DNA of 42,549 bases from Euzebyales bacterium (GTDB taxonomy: Bacteria; Actinomycetota; Nitriliruptoria; Euzebyales; JAHELV01), in contig DATHVN010000224.1 of the NCBI GenBank assembly GCA_035461305.1, forward strand, positions 1 to 42,549, written 5' to 3'. Under the pieces are notes generated by a model, which was not told where the DNA came from, searched no databases, and saw only the letters and a list, made by a program, of their open reading frames with translations. Below are positions 1-7,053 of the stretch, piece by piece; position 1 is the first letter of the stretch; each line of letters starts with the position of its first letter. Position numbers and translations under genes: made by a program.

Positions 1-440
1 TGACCCTGCATGCCACCGAGCCAGGGCGGTATCTGGGCGAGTGCGCCGAGTTCTGCGGCGTCCAGCACGCCAACATGCGGTTCGAGGTTATCGCGGTGTC
101 GCCGGCCGAGTATCGGCAATGGCTCCGCGACATGCTCGAGCCCGCAGCGGAGCCACGAACCGAGGCCCAGCAGCGTGGCTACGACACGTTCATGTCCTCG
201 AGCTGCGCGGCCTGCCACGCAATCCGCGGCACCCCGGCGGACGGGCAGATCGGTCCGCCGCTCACCCACTTCGCCGCGCGCCGCTGGCTGGGTTCCGGCG
301 CGGCGCCCAACGACCGCGGGCACCTCGGCGGCTGGGTCGTCAACCCCCAGTCCATCAAGCCGGGCAGCACCATGCCGCCGGTCGAGATCGACGCCGAGGA
401 CCTGCCCGCCCTGCTCGACTACCTGGAGAGCCTGGAGTAA
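1..440 (+). CDS. ctaC: Cytochrome c oxidase subunit II fused to cytochrome c (C-terminal part)
   Basis: The gene enters from outside the window, in frame from base 3. The visible protein opens with the end of the cupredoxin domain, including the CuA-binding run GECAEFCGVQHANM (Cys-x3-Cys-x3-His-x2-Met). About 45 residues later comes a class I cytochrome c domain: haem attachment CAACH near base 208 and a probable axial Met in the GSTMPP segment near base 370. Subunit II accepts electrons from a soluble or membrane cytochrome at CuA and passes them to haem a. The fused haem domain marks it as caa3-type. The stop lies 2 bp before subunit I, so the two are co-transcribed. The N-terminal membrane anchor lies outside the window. 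Confidence 0.95.
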   Translation, partial: TLHATEPGRYLGECAEFCGVQHANMRFEVIAVSPAEYRQWLRDMLEPAAEPRTEAQQRGYDTFMSSSCAACHAIRGTPADGQIGPPLTHFAARRWLGSGAAPNDRGHLGGWVVNPQSIKPGSTMPPVEIDAEDLPALLDYLESLE

Positions 441-442
441 GC

Positions 443-2374
443 ATGTCGATCCTGGATCCGGCAACCGACTCCGCGGAACAGGTCAAGCGGCGCCTGCACG
501 CGACGTGGTCGGATCCCGACGGGACGCCAGGGTTCTTCTCGACCGTCGACCACAAGCGCGTCGGCCACCGCTACCTCGTGACCTCGTTCGTGTTCTTCCT
601 GATCGGCGGCATCGAAGCCTTGATCATGCGGACGCAGCTGGTGGGCCCCGAGGCCAACGTCGTCTCGCCAGAGGTCTACAACCGCATGCTCACCATGCAC
701 GGCACGACGATGTTCTTCCTGTTCCTGGGCACGATCATCGCCGCCTGGGGCAACTACATCATCCCGCTGGCCATCGGGGCGCGCGACATGGCGTACCCGC
801 GGATGAACGCGCTGAGCTACTGGGTGTTCCTGCTCGCCGGCATCTTCCTGTACGCCAGCTTCTTCGTCGGAGCGATTCCCGACGGCGGCTGGTTCGCGTA
901 CGTGCCGTTGACGACCGACTACTCCGAAGGCCCGGCGATGGACTTCTGGGCGCTCGGTGTCGTGTTCGTCGGCATCTCGAGCACGGTCGGCGCCATCAAC
1001 TTCATCGTCACCGTCTTCAAGATGCGCGCGCCCGGGATGACGATGAGCCGGCTGCCCCTGGTCGTGTGGTCGACGTTGACCACGTCGTTCATGATCCTGC
1101 TGTCGTTCCCGGCGATCACGCTGGCGCCGCTGCTGATGGCCTTCGACCGCATCGTGGAGACCCACTTCTTCGACGCGGCGCTCGGCGGCGATCCACTGCT
1201 GTGGCAGCACCTGTTCTGGTTCTGGGGCCACCCGATCGTCTACGTCGTCTTCCTGCCGCCGATCGGCTGGCTGTACATGATCATCCCGACGTTCACGCGC
1301 CGGCCGATCGCCGGCTACACGTGGGCGGTCGCGGCGACCGTCGCGACGGGGTTCATCAGCTTCGGCGTGTGGGTCCACCACATGTTCGCCACCGGACTTC
1401 CGGACGTGACCGCGAGCTTCTTCTCCGTGGCGTCGCTGGGCGTGTCGTTCCCGACCGCGGTGGCGTTCTTCGTCTTCACCGCGACGCTCTGGACGGCACG
1501 AACCATCGAATGGACCGCTTCGATGCTGTGGGCGGTCGGTGCGCTGATCAGCTTCGTCATCGGCGGCGTCAGCGGCGTGATGGTCGCGATCATGCCGTTC
1601 GACTGGCAGGCGCACGACACCTACTTCGTGGTCGCCCACCTGCATTACGTGCTGGTTGCGGGCAACGTGCTGCCGATGTTCGCCGCCTTCTACTACTGGC
1701 TGCCGAAGGTGACCGGCTGGATGCTCGACGAGCGCCTCGGCAAGCACAGCTTCTGGGTGACCGTCGTCGGCCTGCACCTGTTGTTCTTCCCCCAGCACTG
1801 GCTGGGCCTGGCCGGCATGCCACGGCGCGTCTACACCTACCCCGACGGCCTGGGCTGGACCACGGCGAACCTCGTCTCGACCGTCGGCGCCTATCTGTTC
1901 GCGCTCGGCGTGCTGATCTCGATCGTCAACTTCTTCTGGTCGCGGCACCGCCATGTGGCCGCCGGACCAAACCCGTGGGGCGCCGGGACCCTCGAGTGGG
2001 CGACCACGTCACCGGTGGCGCCGTACAACTTCGCGCAGATCCCGGTCGTGCGTGACAGGTACCCGCTGTGGAGCGCCGACGGCGGAGCGATCGCCGAATC
2101 CGTCGGCATCGAGCCGCGGCCGGGCGGGATCGTGCTGGCCCCCGAGGAGGAGCACCACGAGACGCTCGAGACCGTCGGGCTCGACGCCCGCTACGGCGGC
2201 GTGCTCGGGATGCCGGGCCCCTCCTACTGGCCGCTGTGGACCGCGGTGAGCACCTTCGTGGTGTTCTTCGGCTTCCTGATCCACAACGCGATCACGCTCG
2301 GGATCGGCGTCGTTGCCGTGATCGTGTCGCTGGTCGGATGGCACGCGGGTCACATCAGAGGGGATGAGCACTGA
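443..2374 (+). CDS. ctaD: Cytochrome c oxidase subunit I with C-terminal membrane extension
   Basis: Catalytic haem-copper subunit, 643 residues. All metal ligands are visible: His86 (LTMHG, haem a), His263 and Tyr267 (GHPIVY, CuB and the cross-linked Tyr), His312/His313 (VHHMF, CuB), His399 and His401 (VAHLH, haems a3 and a). The usual HPEVY motif reads HPIVY, so the D-channel Glu is Ile265. The PTGVK motif reads PTAVA, so the K-channel Lys is Ala341. Spacing from His263 and His312 matches the Rhodobacter sphaeroides enzyme at both sites. After the 12-helix core, the C-terminus carries two more hydrophobic segments (about residues 595-640) resembling a fused subunit IV. The ATG at 443 follows the subunit II stop by 2 bp. 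The stop overlaps the ATG of a mini-ORF (TGATG). Confidence 0.97.
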   Translation: MSILDPATDSAEQVKRRLHATWSDPDGTPGFFSTVDHKRVGHRYLVTSFVFFLIGGIEALIMRTQLVGPEANVVSPEVYNRMLTMHGTTMFFLFLGTIIAAWGNYIIPLAIGARDMAYPRMNALSYWVFLLAGIFLYASFFVGAIPDGGWFAYVPLTTDYSEGPAMDFWALGVVFVGISSTVGAINFIVTVFKMRAPGMTMSRLPLVVWSTLTTSFMILLSFPAITLAPLLMAFDRIVETHFFDAALGGDPLLWQHLFWFWGHPIVYVVFLPPIGWLYMIIPTFTRRPIAGYTWAVAATVATGFISFGVWVHHMFATGLPDVTASFFSVASLGVSFPTAVAFFVFTATLWTARTIEWTASMLWAVGALISFVIGGVSGVMVAIMPFDWQAHDTYFVVAHLHYVLVAGNVLPMFAAFYYWLPKVTGWMLDERLGKHSFWVTVVGLHLLFFPQHWLGLAGMPRRVYTYPDGLGWTTANLVSTVGAYLFALGVLISIVNFFWSRHRHVAAGPNPWGAGTLEWATTSPVAPYNFAQIPVVRDRYPLWSADGGAIAESVGIEPRPGGIVLAPEEEHHETLETVGLDARYGGVLGMPGPSYWPLWTAVSTFVVFFGFLIHNAITLGIGVVAVIVSLVGWHAGHIRGDEH

Positions 2375-2424
2375 TGTCCGCCACACGTGCCTCAAGCAGC
2401 GACAGCGGTAGGCACACATCATGA
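2374..2424 (+). CDS. Mini-ORF 1, SSSDSGRHTS leader peptide
   Basis: A 16-residue reading frame, MSATRASSSDSGRHTS, whose ATG overlaps the ctaD stop (TGATG) and whose TGA overlaps the ATG of the next mini-ORF (ATGA). A good Shine-Dalgarno sequence (AGAGGGG) lies 10 bases upstream inside ctaD, so ribosomes can start here. The coding DNA is one unit of the dispersed leader repeat. The peptide itself has no recognised function. The likely role is to carry ribosomes from ctaD to ctaE by stop-start coupling. Expression is not proven. Confidence 0.55.
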   Translation: MSATRASSSDSGRHTS

Positions 2425-2462
2425 GTGCCTCAAGCAGCGACAGCGGTAGGCACACGTCATGA
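2387..2462 (+). repeat. Tandem 38-bp leader repeat between ctaD and ctaE
   Basis: Two head-to-tail units begin at 2387 and 2425 with a 38-bp period. They differ only at one position (CACACATC against CACACGTC). Each unit reads GTGCCTCAAGCAGCG, then ACAGCGGTAGGCACAC, then the ATGA junction. Related units lie at 18950-18991 (+), 5411-5497 (-), 27049-27084 (+) and 29460-29522 (-), always directly against a start codon. Confidence 0.9.
2421..2462 (+). CDS. Mini-ORF 2, MSASSSDSGRHTS leader peptide
   Basis: A 13-residue frame, MSASSSDSGRHTS, linked by ATGA overlaps to mini-ORF 1 upstream and to ctaE downstream. The same peptide, from nearly identical DNA, appears between opuCA and opuCD at 18950-18991. 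Within it a GGTAGG tract sits 8 bases before the ctaE ATG and may serve as a weak ribosome-binding site. It is probably a translational-coupling element rather than a functional peptide. No known family was recognised. Confidence 0.55.
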   Translation: MSASSSDSGRHTS

Positions 2463-3070
2463 GCGTCGACGCGGTCGCGGGGCGGCTCGACGTCCCGAGC
2501 GCGCAGGGGCGCAGCCTCGCGTGGTGGGGCATGGTCATGACGATCCTGACCGAGGGCACGCTGTTCGCGATGCTCATCTTCGTCTACTACTACCTGTTCA
2601 GCCGGGCGTCGGAGTGGCCGCTGGGTGGCATCGCGCCGCCGGAGCTGCTCGTCGTCTCGGTGCGCACGGGGCTGCTGTTCGCGAGCAGCGTGACGATGAG
2701 CATCGCCGACCGTGCGATCCGCCGCGGCAGGGCCGGCATGACGAGCGTGTCGCTGGTCATGACGTTCCTGCTGGGTGCGGTGTTCCTGGCCGGCCACGTC
2801 GAGGAGATGCTGCGGCTGCCTGAGGAGTTCACGTGGGCGACCAACGTGTACGGGTCGCTGTTCTACGTGATCGTCAACTTCCACGGCGCCCACGTGCTGA
2901 TCGGCCTGCTGATGCTCGCGTTCGCATACGTGGCGCTGCGGCGCGGCCGTTACAGGGCTGACAGCCACGAGGGCCTGAAGGTGACCGGCATGTACTGGCA
3001 CTTCGTCGATGTCGTCTGGGTGTTCGTGTTCCCGACCCTGTACTTCGTCCCCCACCTGCTGGCGAAGTGA
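2459..3070 (+). CDS. ctaE: Cytochrome c oxidase subunit III
   Basis: A 203-residue integral membrane protein of the haem-copper oxidase subunit III family, with five to six hydrophobic segments. The short form, lacking the first two helices, is common in bacterial caa3 and quinol oxidases. Family features are the Glu-rich helix VFLAGHVEEM and the C-terminal run MYWHFVDVVWVFVFPTLY. Subunit III packs against subunit I and supports stability and proton uptake. The ATG at 2459 overlaps the stop of mini-ORF 2. The stop at 3068-3070 overlaps the ATG of the next gene (TGATG). The gene is continuous with the oxidase operon. Confidence 0.95.
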   Translation: MSVDAVAGRLDVPSAQGRSLAWWGMVMTILTEGTLFAMLIFVYYYLFSRASEWPLGGIAPPELLVVSVRTGLLFASSVTMSIADRAIRRGRAGMTSVSLVMTFLLGAVFLAGHVEEMLRLPEEFTWATNVYGSLFYVIVNFHGAHVLIGLLMLAFAYVALRRGRYRADSHEGLKVTGMYWHFVDVVWVFVFPTLYFVPHLLAK

Positions 3071-3456
3071 TGAGTGCACTGCGCGACGTCCTGCGCCGAC
3101 GCGGTCCCGCTGCGCCCGCGAGCATCAACTACCTGGAGCTGACGTTCGCCGTCTTCGGCGGCGCGGCAGCGTGGCTGTTGCGCCTCATCGTCAACGCCTC
3201 GCTCGTCGAGTACTCGTGCCTCATCGACGCGACCTGGCCGCTGTGGCTGGCGACGCTGCTCGCCACGGCGGTGGCGGTGCTCTCGTTGCTGGCCGCGTGG
3301 CACTACCACCGGTTCGCGGGTGGGCCCGACGAGGGCGGCGCACGCTGGTTCGCGCTGCTCGGCCTGATGTTCAACGCCCTCGCGATCGCGGGCATCCTCC
3401 TCGAGACCTCGCCGGTCCTGTTCCTCGACGTGTGCAGCTCGGTGCAGCTGTCGTGA
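3070..3456 (+). CDS. Small membrane protein of the oxidase operon
   Basis: A 128-residue protein with three predicted membrane helices (about residues 22-45, 55-80 and 92-115) and one short charged loop. Both ends overlap neighbouring genes: the ATG shares its A with the subunit III stop, and the stop overlaps the GTG of ctaG. It is therefore a tightly coupled operon member. I do not recognise a named family. By position it could be an accessory or assembly protein of the caa3 oxidase, which is inference only. No metal-binding motif is evident, apart from a Cys in DVCSSV near the C-terminus. Confidence 0.85.
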   Translation: MSALRDVLRRRGPAAPASINYLELTFAVFGGAAAWLLRLIVNASLVEYSCLIDATWPLWLATLLATAVAVLSLLAAWHYHRFAGGPDEGGARWFALLGLMFNALAIAGILLETSPVLFLDVCSSVQLS

Positions 3457-4349
3457 CGGTCATCCTGGCCCACGGTGGCGAGCTGACCGGACCCCACGAC
3501 CTGTGGGTGACGTGGACACTGGATCCGGTCGTGCTCACCGCGATCGCCGTGTCCTGCTGGTCGTACGCGGCCGGTGTGCGTGCGCTCTGGGGCTCGGCCG
3601 GCACCGGCGGTGGTGTGGCGAGGGTGCAGGCCATCGCGTTCGCCCTGGCGATCGCCGCGATCGCCGTCGCGCTCGTGTCGCCCGTGGACCCCGCGGGCGA
3701 GGCTCTGTTCAGCGTCCACATGACCCAGCACGTGCTCCTCACCCTGGTCGCCGCACCGCTGTTCGTGCTCGGATCACCGCTGCACGTCATGGCCTGGGGA
3801 CTGCCGACGCCGCTGCGCCGCCGCGTCGGACGTTGGCAGGGACGGCTGCGACGGATGCTGTCGCACCCGGCGCTACCTGCGGCCGGCCTGGCCGCGTTCA
3901 CCGCGGTGTTCACGGCCTGGCACGTCCCGGTGCTCTACGACGTCGCGATCGCCGACGACGGCGTCCACGCCCTCGAGCACGTGACGATGCTGTTGTCAGC
4001 GCTCGCCTTCTGGGCGCCGGTCGTCCGCCCACGGCGCACCAATCCGGGCATCGGCGTGCTGCTGCTGTTCGTCTCGATGATCGCCAGCGGTCTCCTGTCG
4101 GCACTGCTCGTGTTCGCGCCGACGCCCTGGTACGCACACCACGGCACGACCGCGTGGGGACTGACACGTCTCGCCGACCAGCAGGCCGCCGGCGCGGTCA
4201 TGTGGGTCCTCGGCGGGACCATCTACGTCACGTCCGGCGCGATCGTGGTGATGCGCTGGCTACGCCTCGACGAGGAGACCGCACGTCGGGCCGAGCGCGG
4301 CGCCACGGCTGCGGCCCGGGCCCGGCGTCCGGCCGGCGGACACACCTAG
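3453..4349 (+). CDS. ctaG: Cytochrome c oxidase assembly protein, caa3_CtaG type
   Basis: A 298-residue polytopic membrane protein of the Bacillus-type CtaG family, distinct from the Cox11-type copper chaperone that shares the name. It has about seven hydrophobic helices. Conserved family segments include SVHMTQHVLLTLVAAPL, AWHVPVLYD, ALEHVTML and PWYAHHGTT; the His residues are typical. It is required for formation of the CuB or caa3 centre in Bacillus (family knowledge). The GTG at 3453 overlaps the preceding stop. It is the last gene of the operon and is followed within the stop codon by a hairpin. Confidence 0.92.
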   Translation: MTVILAHGGELTGPHDLWVTWTLDPVVLTAIAVSCWSYAAGVRALWGSAGTGGGVARVQAIAFALAIAAIAVALVSPVDPAGEALFSVHMTQHVLLTLVAAPLFVLGSPLHVMAWGLPTPLRRRVGRWQGRLRRMLSHPALPAAGLAAFTAVFTAWHVPVLYDVAIADDGVHALEHVTMLLSALAFWAPVVRPRRTNPGIGVLLLFVSMIASGLLSALLVFAPTPWYAHHGTTAWGLTRLADQQAAGAVMWVLGGTIYVTSGAIVVMRWLRLDEETARRAERGATAAARARRPAGGHT

Positions 4350-4385
4350 TCAGATGGAGCGGCCGTTTCATGCTGACTTAGGTGT
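4342..4385. terminator. Bidirectional hairpin terminator between ctaG and the acyltransferase
   Basis: An inverted repeat pairs ACACCTAGTCAG (4342-4353) with CTGACTTAGGTGT (4373-4385), with one bulged base and a 19-base loop. It begins inside the ctaG stop region and ends 6 bp before the stop of the convergent minus-strand acyltransferase. It can therefore serve both transcripts. Confidence 0.7.
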
Positions 4386-4391
4386 TTCACA

Positions 4392-5414
4392 TCAGAAGAA
4401 GACCGAACGCCGACCCATCAGGTTGCGGTACAGCATGTGCTGGACGGTGTCCCGGACGCGGTCGGACAGCTCGAGCACAAGCATCGGATCGTCGGCGGCG
4501 TCCGGCGGGTAGTCCGTCACCGTGATCGGCGTGCCGAACTCGATCAGCCACCGCGACGGCAGCGGCAGCAGGCCCAGCGGGCCGAGCAGGGGGAACTGCA
4601 TCGTGATCGGGAAGTACGGCAGGTTGAGCAGCCGGGCGAGCCATCGGAGGTTGCCGACGATCGGGTATGTCTCCTCCGACCCGATGATCGCGACGGGGAT
4701 GATCGGGACCCCAGCGCGCAGCGCGACCCGCACGTACCCACCACGACCGAACCGGGCCAGCTTGTAGCGGTCGCGGAACGGCTTGCCGATCCCCTTGTAG
4801 CCCTCGGGCCACACGCCCACGAGCTCGCCGCCGGTCAGCAGGCGAACGGCGTCGTCGTCATGCGCGAGGGTGTTGCCGGTCTTGCGCGCCAGCTCGCCGA
4901 TCACCGGTAGGCGCAGCGCGAGGTCGGCGGCCAGCTCGCGCAGGTTGCGGTGCGCGGGATGCTCGTCGAGCAGCGCGACCTTGGTCATGATCGCGTCGAA
5001 CGGCAGGGCTCCGGCGTGGTTGGCGACGAGAAGCGCCCCGCCCACGTCGGGGACGTGCTCGAGCCCGGCCGTGCGCACCCGGAAGTACGAGCGGTACAGC
5101 GGCCGCGCGAGCGGCAGGATGACCTGCTCCGTGAGCTGCTGGTCGAACCCGAACACGTCGATGTCGTAGTCACCGGTGATGCGCCGTCGCAGGAAGCACA
5201 GGACACCCGCCACGAACCGCGCCAGGTCGTCGTCGCCCGCCGCGGCGGTGTGCGGCGGCGGCGGTGCAGGGTCTGGGTCGTGGATCCGGCAGCGGCCCGA
5301 CGGACCCGCCCAGTTGCGGCACCGTCCACCGGTTGGCAGGGGTTCCGCGCAGCGCTGGCCGACGGAGCGGTCGATGGCGATCACCTTCGCGAGGTCAGGA
5401 TCGCGCCTGCTCAT
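4392..5414 (-). CDS. Lysophospholipid acyltransferase family protein (PlsC-like)
   Basis: A 340-residue protein. The acyltransferase signature is clear: ANHAGALPFD (the H-x4-D catalytic pair) near residue 153, and VWPEGYKGIGKPF (EG motif) near residue 218. The domain transfers acyl chains to glycerolipid intermediates at the membrane. Unusually, the N-terminus (residues 19-45) holds a compact Cys/His cluster, CAEP..GGRCRNW..SGRCRIH, that could bind zinc. Residues 50-60 are Pro-rich. I chose the ATG at 5414 because the leader repeat ends exactly there; an upstream in-frame start would read through the repeat. The gene pairs with the upstream epimerase, as M. tuberculosis Rv0502 does with galE2 (Rv0501). 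Confidence 0.9.
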   Translation of the reverse strand: MSRRDPDLAKVIAIDRSVGQRCAEPLPTGGRCRNWAGPSGRCRIHDPDPAPPPPHTAAAGDDDLARFVAGVLCFLRRRITGDYDIDVFGFDQQLTEQVILPLARPLYRSYFRVRTAGLEHVPDVGGALLVANHAGALPFDAIMTKVALLDEHPAHRNLRELAADLALRLPVIGELARKTGNTLAHDDDAVRLLTGGELVGVWPEGYKGIGKPFRDRYKLARFGRGGYVRVALRAGVPIIPVAIIGSEETYPIVGNLRWLARLLNLPYFPITMQFPLLGPLGLLPLPSRWLIEFGTPITVTDYPPDAADDPMLVLELSDRVRDTVQHMLYRNLMGRRSVFF

Positions 5415-5497
5415 GACGGGTGCCCACCGCATGTGTGCCCACCGCTGCACGAGCCACTCAGGACGTGCCCCGGTCGGCGGTCGTCCATCGCACTCAT
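5411..5497 (-). CDS. Mini-ORF bridging epimerase and acyltransferase (diverged leader repeat)
   Basis: A 28-residue frame that starts MSAMDDRRPGHVLSG and ends SGGHTCGGHPS. Its ATG overlaps the epimerase stop (ATGA) and its TGA overlaps the acyltransferase ATG (ATGA). A G-rich Shine-Dalgarno sequence (TGGGGG) precedes it. The DNA aligns as about two diverged units of the ctaD/ctaE repeat. The proximal end GCGGTGGGCACCCGTCATGAG keeps the G-tract 8 bases before the ATG. It is likely a coupling leader; no peptide function is known. Confidence 0.5.
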   Translation of the reverse strand: MSAMDDRRPGHVLSGSCSGGHTCGGHPS

Positions 5498-6528
5498 GGG
5501 GTGCCCCCATCGGACGTCATCCGTCGCACCATGCCGACCGTCCGACGCTCCCACGATCGTAGGCGCTCGCGGTCGACGAGGGGCGCGATGCCCTGCTCGT
5601 CCAGGAACGACTCGAGCGTCGCACGGGCGCCGTGGGCGGGCTCGTAGCCGAAGCGCTCCCGCAGACGGGTGATGTCGGCGACACGCCCGTACGACAGGTA
5701 ACGCAGCTGGTCGGTCGGCACGTCGAGCAGGCGGGTGCGGCGAACCACCCGCGCCACAGGCTCGACCAGCGGGAGCGGGACGGGCATGGTGGGCCGGCCG
5801 GCGATGCGCGCCGCCTGCGACAGGTACAGCACGCCGGGTCCCGCGACGTTGAAGATGCCGGGCCGCGTGTCCAGGCACGCCTGGTACAGCACCTCGATCG
5901 CGTCGTCCGTGTGGCACAGCTGCAGCCGCGGGTCGTACCCGAGCACCGTCGGGATGACCGGCATCGCCAGGTAGCGGCTGAACAGCGTGTCGATGCCAGC
6001 GCCCAGCATGTTGGCGAAGCGCAGCACCGTGAGCACGACGTCGTCGCGGCGCCGGGCGAACGCCCGCGCGTAGCCCTCGACCTCGATGACGTCCCTGGCG
6101 TAACCGGAGTCCGCGTGGGTCGTGGCGTCCTCGGAGAACATCGACCGGTTCGCCGCGTCACTGCCGTAGACCGCGGTCGTCGACTTGCAGATGAAGGTCC
6201 GCAGCCGCGACGCTCGTTGTGCGGCGGCCAGCAGCTGCATCGTGCCGATGACGTTGTGCTCCTTGCGGTCGCGGCCAGAGCCGCCCGGCGTCGCGCTGAT
6301 GTCGAGGTGCACCAGCGTGTCGATGCGCTCCCGCTCGAGCAGCCTGGCGACGACCGGCGACGACGGCTCCGCACGGACGATCCGGGTCGTGTGCAGATCG
6401 TGGGCCGGCAGGCGGGTGTCGACCCCGACGACGAGATCCACCCCGTCGTGGGCTGAGAGCCGCCGGGCGAGCGCGGCGGCCAGGCCCCCGGCGATGCCGG
6501 TGATCAGGACCCGCCAGCCGTCAGACAC
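5494..6528 (-). CDS. NAD-dependent epimerase/dehydratase (atypical extended SDR)
   Basis: A 344-residue extended short-chain dehydrogenase. The N-terminal Rossmann motif VLITGIAGGLA binds the dinucleotide. D..VVGVD follows beta-2, then STTAVYG, and the Tyr segment SGYARDVIEVEGY. The Lys normally four residues after the catalytic Tyr is Val, so chemistry may differ from GalE. The gene resembles mycobacterial galE2 (Rv0501), which also neighbours an acyltransferase. I chose the GTG at 6528, preceded by GGGAGGT; extending to 6621 adds unconserved residues. Its stop overlaps the bridging mini-ORF. The substrate is unknown, probably a nucleotide sugar or lipid intermediate. Confidence 0.88.
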   Translation of the reverse strand: MSDGWRVLITGIAGGLAAALARRLSAHDGVDLVVGVDTRLPAHDLHTTRIVRAEPSSPVVARLLERERIDTLVHLDISATPGGSGRDRKEHNVIGTMQLLAAAQRASRLRTFICKSTTAVYGSDAANRSMFSEDATTHADSGYARDVIEVEGYARAFARRRDDVVLTVLRFANMLGAGIDTLFSRYLAMPVIPTVLGYDPRLQLCHTDDAIEVLYQACLDTRPGIFNVAGPGVLYLSQAARIAGRPTMPVPLPLVEPVARVVRRTRLLDVPTDQLRYLSYGRVADITRLRERFGYEPAHGARATLESFLDEQGIAPLVDRERLRSWERRTVGMVRRMTSDGGTP

Positions 6529-6712
6529 CGCACCTCCCAGCCGGCGCAGTGGCGATGACCACCAGACACGCCGCCGTACGGCCAGCGTGCCCGCCACGCC
6601 TGGACCCAACCATGCCACCACCCTGCACCGGCCACCTCACACCGGCGGTCCCATCCGGACGAGTCGCCGTCCCCTCGTGTCGGACGCGTTCCGTGACGTG
6701 TGCTTGAATGTC

Positions 6713-6740
6713 GCATCCAGCGGGTGCCCGAGCGACGAAG
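6713..6740 (+). promoter_or_regulatory. Candidate ECF (SigK-like) promoter before the DUF4397 gene
   Basis: GCATCC (6713-6718) is followed after 16 bases by ACGAAG (6735-6740). This resembles the mycobacterial SigK consensus CCATCC-N16/17-CCGAAT (established knowledge), and the cluster encodes a SigK/RskA-like pair. It lies 52 bp before the ATG. With only 4-5 of 6 matches per box, this is suggestive, not proven. Confidence 0.3.
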
Positions 6741-6791
6741 ACATGGGCAGCACCGCGTTCCATGACGTTCTCTGAGGAGAGGAGCTCTTCG

Positions 6792-6911
6792 ATGCGCATT
6801 CGGTTGACCGCACTGCTCACGGTGGCCCTACTGCTGATCCTTGCCCCCGCGGCCTCCGCCCAGTCCGATTCGGGCACCGTCACCGTCATCCACGGTGTGC
6901 CAGCCAAGTAG
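6792..6911 (+). pseudogene. DUF4397 surface protein, 5' fragment cut by the integrated element
   Basis: The ATG at 6792 follows the strong ribosome-binding tract GAGGAGAGGAG. It encodes a clean Sec signal peptide (MRIRLTALLTVALLLILAPA, then ASA) and the first residues of a DUF4397 domain, VTVIHGVP. The frame then enters foreign DNA and stops after two codons, giving 39 residues. The rest of the gene resumes at 8343 in the same frame. Joining 6792-6901 to 8343-9048 gives an uninterrupted 271-residue protein reading VTVIHGVPGVTVDVWVNG, the usual start of a DUF4397 domain. Integration thus interrupts the gene; excision would restore it. Confidence 0.85.
6893..6901. repeat. Left attachment repeat (attL core)
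   Basis: CGGTGTGCC, identical to 8334-8342. It encodes the Gly-Val-Pro of the DUF4397 motif HGVPG, so the target lies within a conserved coding motif. Confidence 0.7.
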
Positions 6912-7053
6912 TCGCCCCAGCGGTCCACTCCATCACCCTCCGTAGGGCACAACGACACGCGCGGTAGGGCAATCGGACGCAGGCGCTCAACCCTAAGCAT
7001 TACGAGTAGGCTTTACCGCTAACAGAAACGGCCTTGTGAGCCATCCCGCCCGT

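Noticed and set aside
10-2055. Long plus-strand frame of 681 codons over the oxidase genes, and a minus-strand frame of 511 codons at 419-1954
   Set aside because: Both are extremely Arg/Ala/His-rich with no domain. They overlap subunits II and I, which carry complete metal-ligand sets. Long open shadows are normal at this GC content.
4330-4352. GGCGGACACACCTAG at the ctaG stop as another leader-repeat remnant
   Set aside because: Only about ten bases match, no start codon follows on that strand, and the bases are explained by the terminator stem.
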